Below are positions 37,910-51,192 of a stretch of DNA of 64,000 nt, in pieces. How positions within the stretch are numbered: position 1 is the stretch's first letter; each line of letters starts with the position of its first letter. Origin of the DNA: Marchantia polymorpha subsp. ruderalis (Eukaryota; Streptophyta; Marchantiopsida; Marchantiales; Marchantiaceae); assembly GCA_037833965.1 (NCBI GenBank), contig AP031357.1, forward strand, positions 16,140,001-16,204,000, written 5' to 3'. The notes beneath the pieces are model-generated. The model was not told the origin of the DNA. It saw only the letters and a list, made by a program, of their open reading frames with translations, and ran no database searches. The position numbers were made by a program, and so were the translations under genes.

Positions 37910-40900
37910 CTCTCTTCCTACTCCCAGTGTGTAATTTCGCTTCGTCCTTCTAGCGCTCCCGTGGGACCTAAATCATAATTCTCAGCATCATTTTGTGACA
38001 GTTGACCTGAAAGGAATCCGTTCCGTAACCTCAGCTTCAAAACTCCTCCGACGCAAAAGTCGAATTCCCTTACTCCGCCAACGTACCCTGTTCTTGTCTG
38101 CAATCCCTAGAAGCCCGTCGAACTAAATTTCTGGCATCTGAAGGATCGTCGGTGTAACACCTCGTCTGCAGAAGTCCAGTAAGATTCATTGGTGAGGCTT
38201 GTCCTGCTATCAAAACTAAACCAAACATTCATTCAGGCAAATCAGGGGGATAGAAAGCATAATCATTCAAACAAATTACACAATATTACCACATGTTCAG
38301 TGCACTAGTTAAGAAATTTCCGTTTGCAGCGAAAACACACCCAGCCAAAAAAAGAAAAAACAAAAAATTCAGCTACTGAAGCAAATGGGTTCCACAACTT
38401 AATTTATGTCGTCGGCAATCGGAGTTTCCCGTCACACATCGTGGTTAGAATGAGAATCAAGCACATGAGAATATTAAATACTGGAAATCTCCTCTCGGTC
38501 ATTCCAGAAAATTAATGAAAGGAGAGTACAAGTCATCCAGTCACATTGGACACAGGTGGATTTTATATCTAAGTGAAAAAAAACTCAACCCACCGGGGCA
38601 ATCACAAACTACTCCTCAACTGCCTGGTCCTCGCAGAATCACCCTGCCACGCACTAATTTCCTAGTGAACCCAAAAGCGCAGGTCGCTGGAGAGAATGGC
38701 GCTCCAGAGACAGAGTGTTCGACAAGGGTTTAGGACACTCCGAACCCTAGAGGGAATTCAGCTGAAGACGAGAAAGCAGTGTACCTCAGTTCGACAGCAA
38801 CAGTCGTCACGTTTAAGCGTCCGGGAGATGCTGACAATTCAGAGCGCTTTCGAGCAGCAGCGGAATTTTGTCGGAAGTCGGATTATCCATCATCATCGAA
38901 TTGGGTCTATTTTCGCCCAGAACTGTGTCTTTTCTGCAGCGCACTGAGGACCCAATATTGAACTATTATGTAACGTCCTCGGGAGATAGCCTTTGTTGCC
39001 CGTTGGCTTTCATCTCTGTACACTAATGTGGGGCCTTTCCAGTGTCTTTTACCTCCAGGACCTTGATGCCTTACATTATTCTCTGGTCCAAAAAAGCGCT
39101 TCGTTTTGAAAAAGGGCTTCGACTTGAAGGGGTTTCAAATCAATAGCAATATTTACATATCACAACAGATTTCTGTAACGTGGGAGTATATCCTAGTATC
39201 CAATAATATCGTAATTATTGGTATGTATTATTGCACTGAACATATCTCGATTTTCTAGGTCATAAGTTACTACAGTATGAAGAAATATCGAAGTGGAAAA
39301 TATGTAACACTGTAAATAATGTATCCAACTACCTATGTTGTATTTTTTTTAAGCCAAAGCATTAGAATAAAGTACCTATTATTATTTTCTTGTGTAATGC
39401 ATTTCTATTAAAAAAATTAGAAATCTGTTTAGAGTAGACTACACCAAAAATTTTAAAATATATAGCATGATATACTTTATCACAATCTTCCATAAATATA
39501 AAGACAGATTTACGAGATAATACAAGTTACCACAAAAATCAAGGAAGAATTAATGGTATTAGATGTCGTTTTATGAGATGCAATAGTTTTCCTCTCGATG
39601 TGGTCAGAAAAACAAACATGAGGAAATGGCGTCTAACCTCGTTGGACAAATTTATTTCCTTTAGGTTGTAGATTTGTCTTCCCACTTTTGGTTCAGGTCT
39701 GGCCTCTTTTCTTCTGTACGGCTTGGTGGTAAAAGTCCCAGTTTTTTCTCTATCCCCTTGGCTCACTTCTTGACTTACCTGCGGTGGGCAGAAATCACAA
39801 CATTTAACGAAGATCGTGGCGTATCGGAAAATTAAGGATAAGAGTGCACGATTTATTTCTTTTGAATTAAGGTTCGATACCATTTGTGAGTTAATTATGT
39901 TAAGAATAAAACTATTCAACGAGAGATCTCGCGTTGAATTCAGGTAGAAACTACAAATAAAGTCATGTGGAAAATTTATAGATTGTGAAAAACCCCTAGT
40001 TTTATTCACCATGTACTTCCTGGAAAGAGTAATTATATTACATGGTTCTAAAATTGAAATGGGACATCGGATGGTTTTATGAACTATTATGAAAGTTTCT
40101 TTTCATTGCTATTCTTGAAACTATTGACGTGGTCCATATCTGAGAGTGCATTAAAAGTTATCAGAACCAATGGATTTAAACTTTACATGGACTGCGATTT
40201 CGGTATATACGTTTACCTTGAAGACGTCACAATACCCTTTGTTCAGGATCCTTCGAGTAATGATAAAACACATACGCATTAAAGTAAATAATATATAAAA
40301 TCTTAGTCCTTGCACGAAAAGAAATGCAATCCAAAATGGATAGAGCAAATGCACCCTGATAAAACGTCTGAAAGGTCTTTGGAAACCGAAGCATCAATCG
40401 TCATTAGAAATGAGACAAGGACAACCAACAAACACGAACGAGCCGTACCGTAAATGCATTTGGAAGTGCATAATCGGCGGAGCAAGTGTTTTAGGGGCGG
40501 GTCAAAATTCCCGAAAATTGGGTACAGCAGAGGCGTTACAATGGACTGCGCATCGGGGAGTCTGAGAATGATGGCGATCCGAAGAGATGGTGACCGTGCA
40601 TGCATCGGCTAACGTACGCGAGCGGGGGAGGCGTACGATGCCCGTGACTGTCCTCTCACTTCCGAAGACCCACGGACTCCCCGAAGGCAGGGCCTGGGAA
40701 ATCTATTGAGAGCTCCAGCGTGCGCACATGGCTGCGTGCGAAGCCGCCAGATTCAAGAATTTGCGCTTTTCGTTCAGCGCTGCATAACGAATCCAGGTAC
40801 TCTTTATTTTCACCAGGCCGACTTTTGAATTGCGCAACGCACACTCGATCCCCACCTCCGAGATCCCAATTTGCGAGTGCACTTGGATTAGTGCAAATGC

Positions 40901-41500
40901 ACTTATTTAAGCCACGAGAGAAAACCATTTCTCGCTTTGCTCTGCTTCTCGACTGCAAGGCGTCCCCCTTTACAACATACATTTGAACTTCACAGCTCAT
41001 GATACAAAAAACTGCATAATTCTGGAAAATGGTTACAAATCTCGTGGTGGCTGATGCTGTTATACAGTGTGTAATTAATTGAAATCTTGGACCTGATGTA
41101 GTTTTTATGTAAGCGAGGCAAGGTGCAAGGAATGTGATCTGCGTGGGAAGCGTGTAGGCGTGTAGTGTGCTTGGAGCAGGAGGTAGGAAGGGACCACTAT
41201 GGAATTCGAGAATTTATGAGCGAGACCATGGGTTATGAGAGACTGAGCAGCGCACTCCACTTTGAAGCACTTTCGTCGTGCAAGACATATAGGATGTGTG
41301 ACAATGTGGTTCTGTCCGGGATCGTTCTGCAGATCTTTGGCCGAAATCGACGATAAATTGGCAGCCTGAACTGTGGAGTGTCAGTCTGCGGAGGACTTGA
41401 ATTGCACTGAGGAGAGAGGGATCAGTCTTCTTTTACATCGCCCCTTCTCGTCATCTTGCATTCCAGTGCAGAGCAAGGGGCGTTCTTTTGTGTGTGTGAT
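37910..41500. other. Intergenic between TWINKLE and SCPL
   Basis: These two genes are divergent, so both promoters should lie here. The centre (39100-40350) is AT-rich and includes a 157-codon minus-strand frame (40012-39539) that I cannot assign. The right part (40480-41500) is GC-richer, with overlapping frames on both strands, and probably holds the SCPL promoter and 5' leader. Confidence 0.5.
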
Positions 41501-41519
41501 TCCAGAATCTGACAGTACA

Positions 41520-44500
41520 ATGGCGAAGGTCTTGGTGCTGTTAGCGGTTCTTGTACTGCAAGTTTTTAGGTGTACTGGTGATGAGACGAGTGGCACACCA
41601 GATGGAATGGAGGAGTGGGGCTACCTTGACGTCCGCGAAGGTGATTCACTGGAGCTCATAAGGTCACAGAGAGCTAAACATGAATGTGGGTTTCATAAGA
41701 GGAACAAGCTTCCCAAGACGGATGAGTGTGGTTATGGTCATAGTCTTCAGTCAGAGTTTTGCCGTTCAGAGAAAATTCATAGGTTTCGGTTAATGAGGTA
41801 GGAAGATTGTACGGTTGAAGGTCAATTTCCATTTTTCATGTATGTGGGTGCTAGCCACACACATGGAAATACCACGTATGCTGCGAAGTACCCGATAGCT
41901 ACCAGTCATAGATACAAGACCTGGTTTTTATTGGCCAATGAGGAAAGGTTGGAGTTGGCTTCTGATTTGCTGCCATTGATACCTGTTACTGTAATTTCAG
42001 ACTCCTCCCACCCTCCTACCTGCACAAAATTCTCGATGTTTAGGTTGGGCTAATTGAACGGACATTTGATCTTCCTGTGCTCCCGCAACCTAGTTGTCAA
42101 CGAGTTAGTTACATGAATAATATCTTAGTTGTTAATCTTATCACTTTTTGCTTGACCAGTGAGCTATTTTAGTCCGTGTCTTCGTAGGTGTTCATCGTAA
42201 GCAGGGTTATGTAGCATTTCGTTTGACAAAAGGATATGTCTTCATTCTCTGCCAAGAAGATGCATCTGATTTTGAGCTTTTCGATCCAATGCCTGGAGCA
42301 AAGCAGACTGAGAGAGTCTAAAGACGAAATTCAATCATGTAACAGGAGCGCACATGTTTTGGTGGCTGTACTACAGTAACGTGCTCGAAGTGAAGTCCAC
42401 ACCTATAGTATTCTGGCTACAAGGTGGTCCGGTATGAAAATGATGAACGTCTTAGTTCATTTTATTTCTTGGCTTCCAAGTTTGCTTAGCAACTCTTTCA
42501 ATTGCTTAGCAGGATGCATAAATATCGAGTGCCGGCATCATGCAGGGTGCTTCAGGTGTGGGTTTCGGAAACTTTGATGAGATCGGACCTATATCAACGA
42601 CTTTGGAAAAGCGGGAGAGCACATGGCTCAAAGTTGCCCATTTGCTGTTTGTGGTAATTAGATCTTTCTAGCTTGTCCGATGTTTTTAAAGCTGGTGTAA
42701 CTCTTTCTTCGTATAAACCTTCAGAATAGACGTGACTTTTTGTTTGGTTGTTTTCCTGAAGTTATTTATAATACTGTTTCTGATATTTCCACCTCCGGAT
42801 GCTATTTTGGAGAATCCAGGATAATCCAGTGGGCACAGGTATTCTAATCTTTGCTTCTAACTCGCACATTAGAGTGTTCCTTTCTTCTTGATGACTTGGT
42901 TTTTTCTGTGAAAATTCTGTAGAGGTACTAAGACATCACTTGTGGTTGGTGCACAGGTTACAGCTACGTTGATGATGAAAACCTGCTTTGTACGACCAAC
43001 AAGGAAGTTGTTGATGACCTTGTGTCTTTCGTGAAAACCTTCTTCAATACACATGAAGCTCTCAAGCAGTCACCTTTCTACATTGTGGCCGAGTCCTATG
43101 GTGGCAAATTTGCGAGTGAATTCGGAGTTGCAATTCAGAAGAACTTAAAGGAGCTTGATTTCAACTTCAAAGGTGAAGTATCAAAGAACTTACTGTTTTC
43201 TGGAGTTCAACCAAATGGAGCTAACACCTGGCAATGCATGATGTATTTAAGCACACAAAGCACTGGTAATCCTTTGTACTCTGCCGTAAGACTCATGAGA
43301 GTATTATGGCTGTTTCAGGAGTTGCTCTCGGAGATACATGGATATCACCAATAGATTTTCTGGTATCTGATTTCACCAACAACCTAGTTTGAAGTTATAT
43401 AAATGGCAGTTGATTTTCGGTGTATATGGAGTTCTATTTCCCAGATATTTTATCAGTTATGATGCTTGATGTCACTAAACGACAGTCATCCGTATGGAAC
43501 TTATTAACTTATCGCGCAGTGACAGCAGTGGGAGCTTAGTATCGAGAGAGGCTAGGATTGTTGACCATAGATATATTGTCCTGTACGCAAATTTTATTTG
43601 GATAAATTTGTTGAATGAACAGCAAAGTACGCCGATTAACACCTTCATGTGCATGCAGTATGCCTGGGGGCCTCTACTTAAGTCATTTTCATTAGTTGAT
43701 GAATCTGCCAATGCGCGCATTGACAGGTACTTAGTTCTAGAACTGCTTATTTTGAAGAAGTTTTTATAGTGAAGAGGTTTCGCTTAAAATGGCCCAAAGA
43801 AATGCAAGGCTTTACATCCCGCAGTATGCAGGATACATGCAGATTACTACGGGTATCCTGCCTATTGCGGGTATCCAACTCTTTTGTAAACTTAGATTCT
43901 CGATTTCTCTTTTGGTTTACTGCAGTTATGCAGTTTTGGCAGCATCGGAGATGCAAAAAGGGAACTTTTTGAATGCCACTTACATCTGGGGAGACATGGA
44001 AGAAGAAGTATTGATAGCGACAGACAATGTGGTGAGAAGATATCATGACAAGCATGATTGTACTTAGTGATTATCTTTTACATTTCGAAGAATATATGTG
44101 GACCTTTAATAGCACTGGAGTCTTGTGAGTTGATCGGTGTCCATGTAGCTTATAAGTCTACTACGCTTGTTGATACATAACCAGTAATCGCTTTCGTTTG
44201 CTCAGGACTTTTATAATCTTCTGAAACATGAGAGTAACGAGGAGTTGCAATATTCTTCGCATAAGTCCCATTTGGGTGCTCGCCTTTTGAAAAAAAGTGC
44301 ACCTGATCCCTTGACAGTCATCATGAATGGACCCATTCGAGAGAAGCTCGGAATAATCCCTAACTCTGTCCAGTAAGTTTATATCCATAAGCTCACCGGC
44401 CAATTGAGACATAACAATTATTTTGCATAGCTATGCCCTTGAAAAAACATGAACATTTACATTATCATGTCAGGACTTGCAACAGGAGGTTCAGTTGATA

Positions 44501-46847
44501 GATGAATGCTGTTGCAGATGGTCTCAATCTTCAGGAGCAGTGTTTGGTACTCTCTCTGCCGATTTTATGCTAGATACGATTGACAAGGTAAAGACATGGT
44601 GGGAATGCAAGTATCATGTTAATTTCATCATTGGCTTTTATTCTGTTTCAAATGTATTTCAAGGCAATAGCATGCGCTTATTGAAAATAAAATTTACGTG
44701 GAAATTGTAGTCCTGAGCGTTTAGTTGTTAGAAAGTAAGACAATATACAGACTAACCTGTCGTATCGTCATTAGGTGGATGAACTGCTTGCGTTGGGCGT
44801 GAAGGTGACTATCTACAGCGGGCAGGTAAGGGTTGTTTCGTTTTATTTGGTTTCTTGATGTAAAAGCAATGTAGAAAGGTGACTATCTACAGCGGGCAGG
44901 TAAGGGTTTTTTCGTTTTATTTGGTTTCCTGATGTAAAAGCAATGTAGAAATGGTTTTAAGTTTGAAAGAAGAACCTGGACTTCATGCTGTAAATATCTG
45001 CATGCATATTTTATGTACAAACTTGCCTCAGCACATCAAGCGAGCAGGTAAGGTTTGTTTCGTTTCACTTGGTTTCTTGATGTATAAACAATCTAGACAT
45101 TTAATGAAGCTTGAAAGAAGAACCTTGGACTTCATGCTATAAATATCTGCATTTATCCTGTACAAACTTGCCTCAGCATATCAGGCGTGACTTTTTGTGT
45201 TCTGTGAATTGTGCAGTTGGATTTGATCTGTTGTACCACCGGTACAGAGGCCTGGGTTCAAAAACTCAAGTAAGATGAATGCGTGATTACCAGATTTGTT
45301 TTTTATGTTGCTCACTGACCGATGACAAGCATTAGTACGGAAATAAGTTTGTGACGAGACTAGGATGTAAATTTCAACCAGTTGGTTGGAGTTTTTTTTC
45401 ACAATCATATGATTCGGAATACCAAAAATGTAACAAAGTTTACATTTTGCCATTCATATAAGAAAGTGCACATGGAAATTGTGATAAGTTATTTTCTATC
45501 ACTGTACGTGTTGTATAGGACGTCATATGTATGTCATCAGGCACATGGTCAAGTCCCTCATTAATTTCCGGTCCTATATCAATTGATGAAGATGGTTGGA
45601 AAAACTTGTTCTGATGGAACTCTTGTGGCGATTCTTCCAGGTGGCCTGGTCTAGCCGAGTTCAACAGAGCTGAACGCAAAGCAATATCTTGTGACGAAAC
45701 TCAGACTTCAGCTTTCGTCAAACAGCACGAGAACTTGACGTTTTACTGGATCATGAATGCTGGTCACATGGTACGTTCATATAACTTACCGGTTTTAAAA
45801 AACAGTTTTCTGATTTTGTCCAAATTGTAATGCGCTTTACTTGAGTACATTACATGTTGTGAACTAGAAGGTCATCTATGAAGTTCTTGGAGTAAATGAA
45901 ATACACACAAATGAAGTGCTGTAGACAAGGCTTCATTTAATTTGCTTCAGTAATCATATCCTTGAATGAGAAATCCCAATATTGACACACAGGTCAGACA
46001 GGTCAGATTACATTGCCCACTCTCGAACAAGCAATAAACTCGATTCTAAATCAGGGAAGCTACACCACTTCCACACTCATCAGTGATTTCCAATCCCTGC
46101 AAGGTGTATTTGTCTGAAGCGCTTCTTTCAGCTAGTTGAAAAAAGCACATTCATAAGTCTGAGATCAGTTCTGTGTCAGGATCTTGAATCCCAAATTTGT
46201 GGTGACCAATGACCCTAATATTGTTTCGAATATACAGACAGTAACTCAACGCCACTGAGTTTTGCCAGTTATTCGAATATATTCGAATAACTGACAAAAT
46301 TGCCAAGCTCAAAGGATATTATCTCCCAGTATTACCTATTTATCAGCTTGAATTTTCTTCTTCCACATTTCATATTCATATTTCCGCTTGAATTTCTGAC
46401 ACGATAGTCTGAAAAGTAGTACTCTGGAGGTTTTGTAAATGTCTATTTGTAACTCACATGTGATGATTCCATGTACATGAAATCTTGATGTCTTTGCCGT
46501 TTGAAAAAAATTAATATTTTTTCCATGAAATTTAAATTGAAAATAAGTTAAAATTCGTGTACAATACGTAAATACTTAGGACTATCACCTTTAAAATCCA
46601 CAATCTTCGTCAAAAGAAACGCGTTTCTTGTTGTCCTCTAACCGTTGATGGTGTCTGTGAAAAGACAGGGAAATAAAATTCTGTAATGTGTTTGTGCATG
46701 TTCCAGGTTCCAACCGACAACCCATGCATGGCATCGAAAATGCTGAAGCTGATCATAGAGGAGGGTAGCAAGACGTTGCCGTCCACAAAGAAGGCAAAGT
46801 CAAGCGTAGTAGACCGTCACAGGAATGGATTGTCTGCGGAAATGTAG
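41520..46847 (+). CDS. SCPL51: Serine carboxypeptidase-like protein (SCPL51/RISC type)
   Basis: Secretory-pathway peptidase of the S10 family that removes C-terminal residues. Fourteen in-phase exons encode 459 aa: 41520-41640, 42346-42431, 42546-42653, 42820-42838, 42957-43172, 43319-43362, 43659-43726, 43926-44031, 44206-44372, 44518-44587, 44775-44825, 45217-45269, 45641-45770, 46707-46847. The N-terminus (AKVLVLLAVLVLQVF) is a typical signal peptide. Family marks in order: EWGYLDVREGAHMFWWLYY, WLQGGPGASGVG (oxyanion-hole region), DNPVGTGYSYV, AESYGGK with the nucleophile S158, GDTWISPIDF, D354 in GQLDLICCTTGTEAW, and H412 in NAGHMVPTDNP. The triad is complete. Wording of these motifs matches the SCPL51/retinoid-inducible (RISC) group rather than classical SCPL acyltransferases. 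Exon 4 is only 19 nt. The exon 11 donor site is locally duplicated. Confidence 0.95.
44802..45187 (+). repeat. Compound tandem repeat copying a splice donor
   Basis: A 74-bp unit (44802-44875) containing the end of SCPL exon 11 and its GTAAGG donor is repeated almost exactly at 44876-44949. A longer, more diverged unit with period about 148 (from 44896 and again from 45044) overlaps it, so GCAGGTAAG appears three times, with its last exon base at 44825, 44899 and 45047. Only the first is needed for the conserved protein. Confidence 0.9.
46266..46293. repeat. Perfect 28-bp palindrome in SCPL intron 13
   Basis: CAGTTATTCGAATA followed directly by its reverse complement, with no loop. Pairing continues imperfectly for several more bases on both sides. 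Confidence 0.95.
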
Positions 46848-48880
46848 CCTGCTTACAATGTCGCCATATAAGCTCGCCACGTTGTTGCCCGGGAAGTATT
46901 AAGTTGTGCTTTCATCGTAAAGCTTCGACGATGACATCTAAGAAAGCTGTAATTAATCAATCTACAAGTTTGTGGAAGGTTTTCTGAATTGAAGAGAAGT
47001 GTATCATGTACTGAATGCTCTATTAAAATCCTAAATTTTACTGCTGGAGCCGACGAAAATACAATCCGTGTCCGTTATGCACAGCCGTTCACCCTGCAGA
47101 AGTTCATTAAATGCAGCTTTTTCTAGGTCCGAGAAGAGAATTGCCGGAAAGCGCAGTAGAAAAGTCCGATCTAGTATTGAATTCGTTCAAGGCGCGATGG
47201 GTTGTCAAAATCGAGCTGATTGCACATTCTGTCTTTATGACACTGGCGCGCACCGTCTCAACACGTCATATGTTTCTCCACCTTCGACGCAGTATCTGTG
47301 CCAGGAACAGTCAAACAAATCCTTTACTTTGAACAGGACAATCAAGCCTTCATCTTCATGATCCGAAACATACACAGCTCAATGAAAGCATGAAGACTAT
47401 CGAAGTGTTCTCATTGGTTGTACAACTTGTCAGAGTCAACTCATTTCTATGAGATCGACTTAGCACGAGGTCACTAGATTCACGACAACAATGTTGAATG
47501 CAGGTGACTTTGGTTAGACTAATGAGAACATATTCACGTCAGTGACCGATCATTTGCAAACAGAATGTTGGAGCTAGACCAGCTACATCAATTCGTGAGT
47601 CACTGTAATTTACAAGTTGTTAATGAGGTGGTTAAAGCGCAAGTCATACTCTCTGACGTCATCCAGCTCCTTGGTTCCAGTCTTTATTCAATGTAAGAGA
47701 TTAAGGTCCAGAATTTCCTGAACTTGGTCTCCTTAGGAGAACAAGAAAGAATCCTCCATAGAATTACATTGTGTAGTGGAGCTGTGGGACCGGCTCGTTA
47801 GACTATCTCTTGCGTACTAAATCACTTGCTTGCGTCTCTGTTGGGGTGAAGAGGCTCAAGCTTCTCTGGATACGGGCGATTGGGTTAAAGCAAGTGTCAC
47901 ATGTGGACTGTATTGCCTGCTCGGGCTGCCCACATGAATAGCTCGCTTTAGTCAACCACTTAGTCCACTTCATACTCAACACTGCAGTTGCTTCATACAC
48001 AATCCCGTTCTTTGGCTCCTTCAGAGTTGAAATCAGAGTTTCCAGCGCTGATTTGGTCCCGTTCGAACGATTTGCTGCAAGAATCAGGATGCCTCTTCCA
48101 TCAGAGGTGTCTGGGCATTATCCGATATTCCTCAACGCCAGCAACTTGCGTACTATACTGAAAGTTAAGTCAATGGGAGACAAATCACCATGTTGCCGTG
48201 AAACAGGGCTTCAATGACGCAGAGTCCATAATCATCTCCATGCAAATCTGTATTTCTCGAATCCTCCTAAAAGAAATACTCTTGTTCGGCAACAACATCA
48301 CAATCCAGTGTATAGCAAGCAGTGTATGGAGCATTCAGAAGAGACACCGACAATCATATGGCCATCATCAGTGAGTTGCGTTTTCCCAGAAAGACTCTAA
48401 CTGGCTGAAGTCTGTATCAACACGTGGACCGGGCCAGAAGCAAAGTGAATAGTCTCTGAGTATGAACGAATCCGGAGTCGCTGAGCTTCAGACTCCGAAT
48501 AATAGACGTTTCTCCGTCATTAAGAAAGTCATGCAGTAATAACTTCATAAAGCACAATGCAAAGGAAACTTCATGAATTGCTCCTCTAGTCTTCTCGTGC
48601 AGTATTCGCAGAGCGCTCATGATTGTGATGCACTAGCACTCGGTCGCCCTGTCATCAAGCAGGTAAGTTGTTATCATATTTGCAGTCATGGAGTATGTGG
48701 GGCCACCATACGTCTGAGTAGGAGCTTTTCAAAGAAATCAAGCCCGTGTTGACAGGGACCACTGTGCTCGTTTACTCCGTGGCCCTGGCGGCTGCTCCAT
48801 AACAGAACGCCGGGTGTCTGACAACACGGGCCATTGGGGGTACCCTCGCCCTTGGTAATGTAATGTAACCTGTTGGTCTC
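46848..48880. other. Intergenic with possible gene fragments
   Basis: On the minus strand an open stretch at about 48117-47803 (roughly 100 codons, containing LETLISTLKEPKNGIVYEA and ending in a stop at 47803) reads like genuine coding but lacks a start. A separate frame, 48620-48417, lies upstream of it. I do not recognise the family and could not build a phase-consistent gene. They may be exons of an unplaced gene or a relic. Confidence 0.3.
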
Positions 48881-48892
48881 ATCCGGTACAAG

Positions 48893-49284
48893 TTTGGGTA
48901 CGAGGATAAAATTAAATTAAGGGTAGAGCCAAATGGGTTATCCGATAATTATTTAGTAATTTTAATAACGAAAAAACAAAAATATGTACACTCTCAAGAT
49001 TATTTATAATATAATTTTGCACATTCTACTGAAAATATCCAAGTAAATGATCTCTTCCTTTTACTCTTTAGAGTAGAAATAATATGGTAATTATCGGATA
49101 ACCTTGATTTTTTATACTTTAAGGTGTAGATAATAGTGTAATACCAGGTAACAGTGATGTAAGAATAATTTTTAAACTTTTAAGAATTCGTATCAAGTAA
49201 CATGTAAAACAAAGATAGACAATAGTGACACGACTAATGTAAAGGGTAAAGTCACATGGTTTACCAGGTTACTTTGCCGAGGCT
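48893..49284. mobile_element. Older copy of the Mutator-type MITE
   Basis: About 390 bp resembling 50600-51039 in order and wording (GTAGAGCCAAATGGGTTA.., ..ACATTCTACTGAAA.., ..TTGCCGAGGCT at the right end). The left terminal repeat found in the other copy is not visible here, so this copy looks 5'-truncated or decayed. Confidence 0.6.
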
Positions 49285-49630
49285 ACTCTTGATATGCACG
49301 GTGGTGTATGACATTTTACAAATGACGATCAAGAGATATTGAGACTTTGGAGGGGTTCGGATCTGGAGTGAGAAGAGCGCATTTCTCACTTTACGTGGAC
49401 AGTTCTCATCAACGCAACAATTCGATTGGCCATTATTTTCATGATAAACCTTCAGCAATATGGATTCGATGGTCAAACCTTCTTCTACGGGCTATACTGG
49501 AAGTGGTTTACGTAGGACTTGCGTAACGCAAATTGCAGACCCAAATTGATCCTGCCCGACGAGGACCTCTCCCCAACCCCGGTAAGGAAAATATTGGTTC
49601 CAGGATCCCAGAATTTAGGAGTCCTGGATT

Positions 49631-49945
49631 AGGCCTCCTAAATTCTGGGATTTGTTAACAAAATCCCATAATTAACCAAAATTAAATCTTGCGTCATCAC
49701 AAATTTACCTTTGCCACAAGTAGATAATGCCACGTTACCTTTGTCACAAGTAGTATTATGTTACGTATTCTTCGTCTTTGTATAGAAACCACTCTCTCAT
49801 AATACTTTCCGATCCTCACACGTGAGAAAGTCAATCAGCGTCGAGTAGTACCTTGCGTATCAACTCTATTTATTGACAATTACCAAAATTAACACCAGTA
49901 GCATCCACATTTGAAGTTAAGTTAATTTCGTTAGTTATGGGAATT
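49631..49945 (+). repeat. Repeat R, left inverted copy
   Basis: About 315 bp, nearly the reverse complement of 52623-52957. Each copy has its own imperfect inverted ends, based on CCCATAATTAACC at one side and the complement of CCCATAACTAACG at the other. This suggests a small non-autonomous element rather than one arm of a large foldback. A further short hairpin (49607-49650, CCCAGAATTTAGGAG and complement) overlaps the left edge. Confidence 0.8.
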
Positions 49946-50530
49946 CCCAGGCCTTATGAGGCCTGCCCTAATGCCCAGACTTTGATTCTAAGACAGGGCC
50001 CGGAGTTTATTCTGTCGGGCACCCCAAAATCCAAAAAACTGTCCCCGTGTCACAGCATGTTATGATGTGTTCCAGACGAAACAATGCCTGAGCACTCTAT
50101 TAGTAATTTAATTAACCCTAGCTTGAAATGGAGTGGCATCAAGCTACCATTCATGAGGGTTATGAGAAGTAACATTAAGATTAGATTTGGTTAGCATTTC
50201 TCACTCTTCAATTGTCATAAACTTTAAATTCCTCTAAGATTCCACCCTCATTTCTTAATGCTTCCGCTCTCGAAAGAGTGATACTGTATGTTGATGGAGA
50301 AATGTATACCATGATATCTGTAGTTGCTATATATGCACATATTATGGCTCACACTTGAAGCTCAAACGTAACCTTCAACTCCAACCTTATTTTAATTTGA
50401 CTAATGGATGCCAAATCACATATGGTTATAGGTACAATACAAGTTTTATTCTTTATATGCACTATTCCACTGATAAGTACTGAGATGAAGTAATTTTGAA
50501 ATTAAAAGTTACATTTCGTATATCTGTGAA

Positions 50531-51039
50531 AGGCCTCAGCAAGGTGAGGTAAACTTTTAAGGTTATCCAGTAAAAGTGTAAAAGGTAAGGATAAAGGTAG
50601 AGGTTTGGCTATAGGGTAGGGTAAAGTGAAGGTAAAGGTAGAACCATATGGGTTACCCCGTAATTACCTGGTAACACTCGTACCAGCGAAAACAAAATTG
50701 TGGACATTCTCAGAATGTGATTCTTCACATTCTGTTGAAACGATCCAGGTAAATTGTACTAAACAGTTAAGTTACCTTTACCTTCTAGGGTAGAGATAAT
50801 AGAGTAATTACATGGTAACTCTGATCTTTTACCCTTTAGCGGAAAAGTATTAATGTAATTACCCTAACTTTGATGTAAAAGTAATTTTTAAACCTTTAAG
50901 AATCCTTATAAGGTAACTCGGAAATTACCATGAGATAGAAATAAAAGGTAAAGATAAACAATAGCTACACGAAGTAAAGTAGAAGGTAACGTGACCGGGT
51001 AGACCATGGGTTACCTTTTACGTTAACTTGCCGAGGCCT
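50531..51039. mobile_element. Mutator-type MITE, complete copy
   Basis: The ends AGGCCTCAGCAAG and CTTGCCGAGGCCT are inverted repeats with one mismatch, and imperfect pairing continues inward. It is flanked by 9-bp direct repeats with one mismatch (50522-50530 ATCTGTGAA and 51040-51048 ATATGTGAA). A 9-bp target duplication is characteristic of Mutator-like elements. At 509 bp, with no coding frame, it is non-autonomous. The interior is full of GGTAA-type motifs. It sits between the two inverted copies of repeat R. Confidence 0.8.
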
Positions 51040-51192
51040 ATATGTGAATTTGAGAACAATTCTGGGCATGATTGTCATCACTATCATCAGGTTTTAGCTC
51101 CACATGTACGAATTGAGGATCAGATGCATCGAGAAGAGTAAAAGACGAAACAGAAGAAGAGGATCTAGTGGAGAACCATAGAGTCGTAACGA

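Noticed and set aside
39539-40012. A 157-codon minus-strand frame between TWINKLE and SCPL
   Set aside because: It lies in AT-rich DNA, and the peptide has no family signature and no matching exons. It was not kept as a gene.
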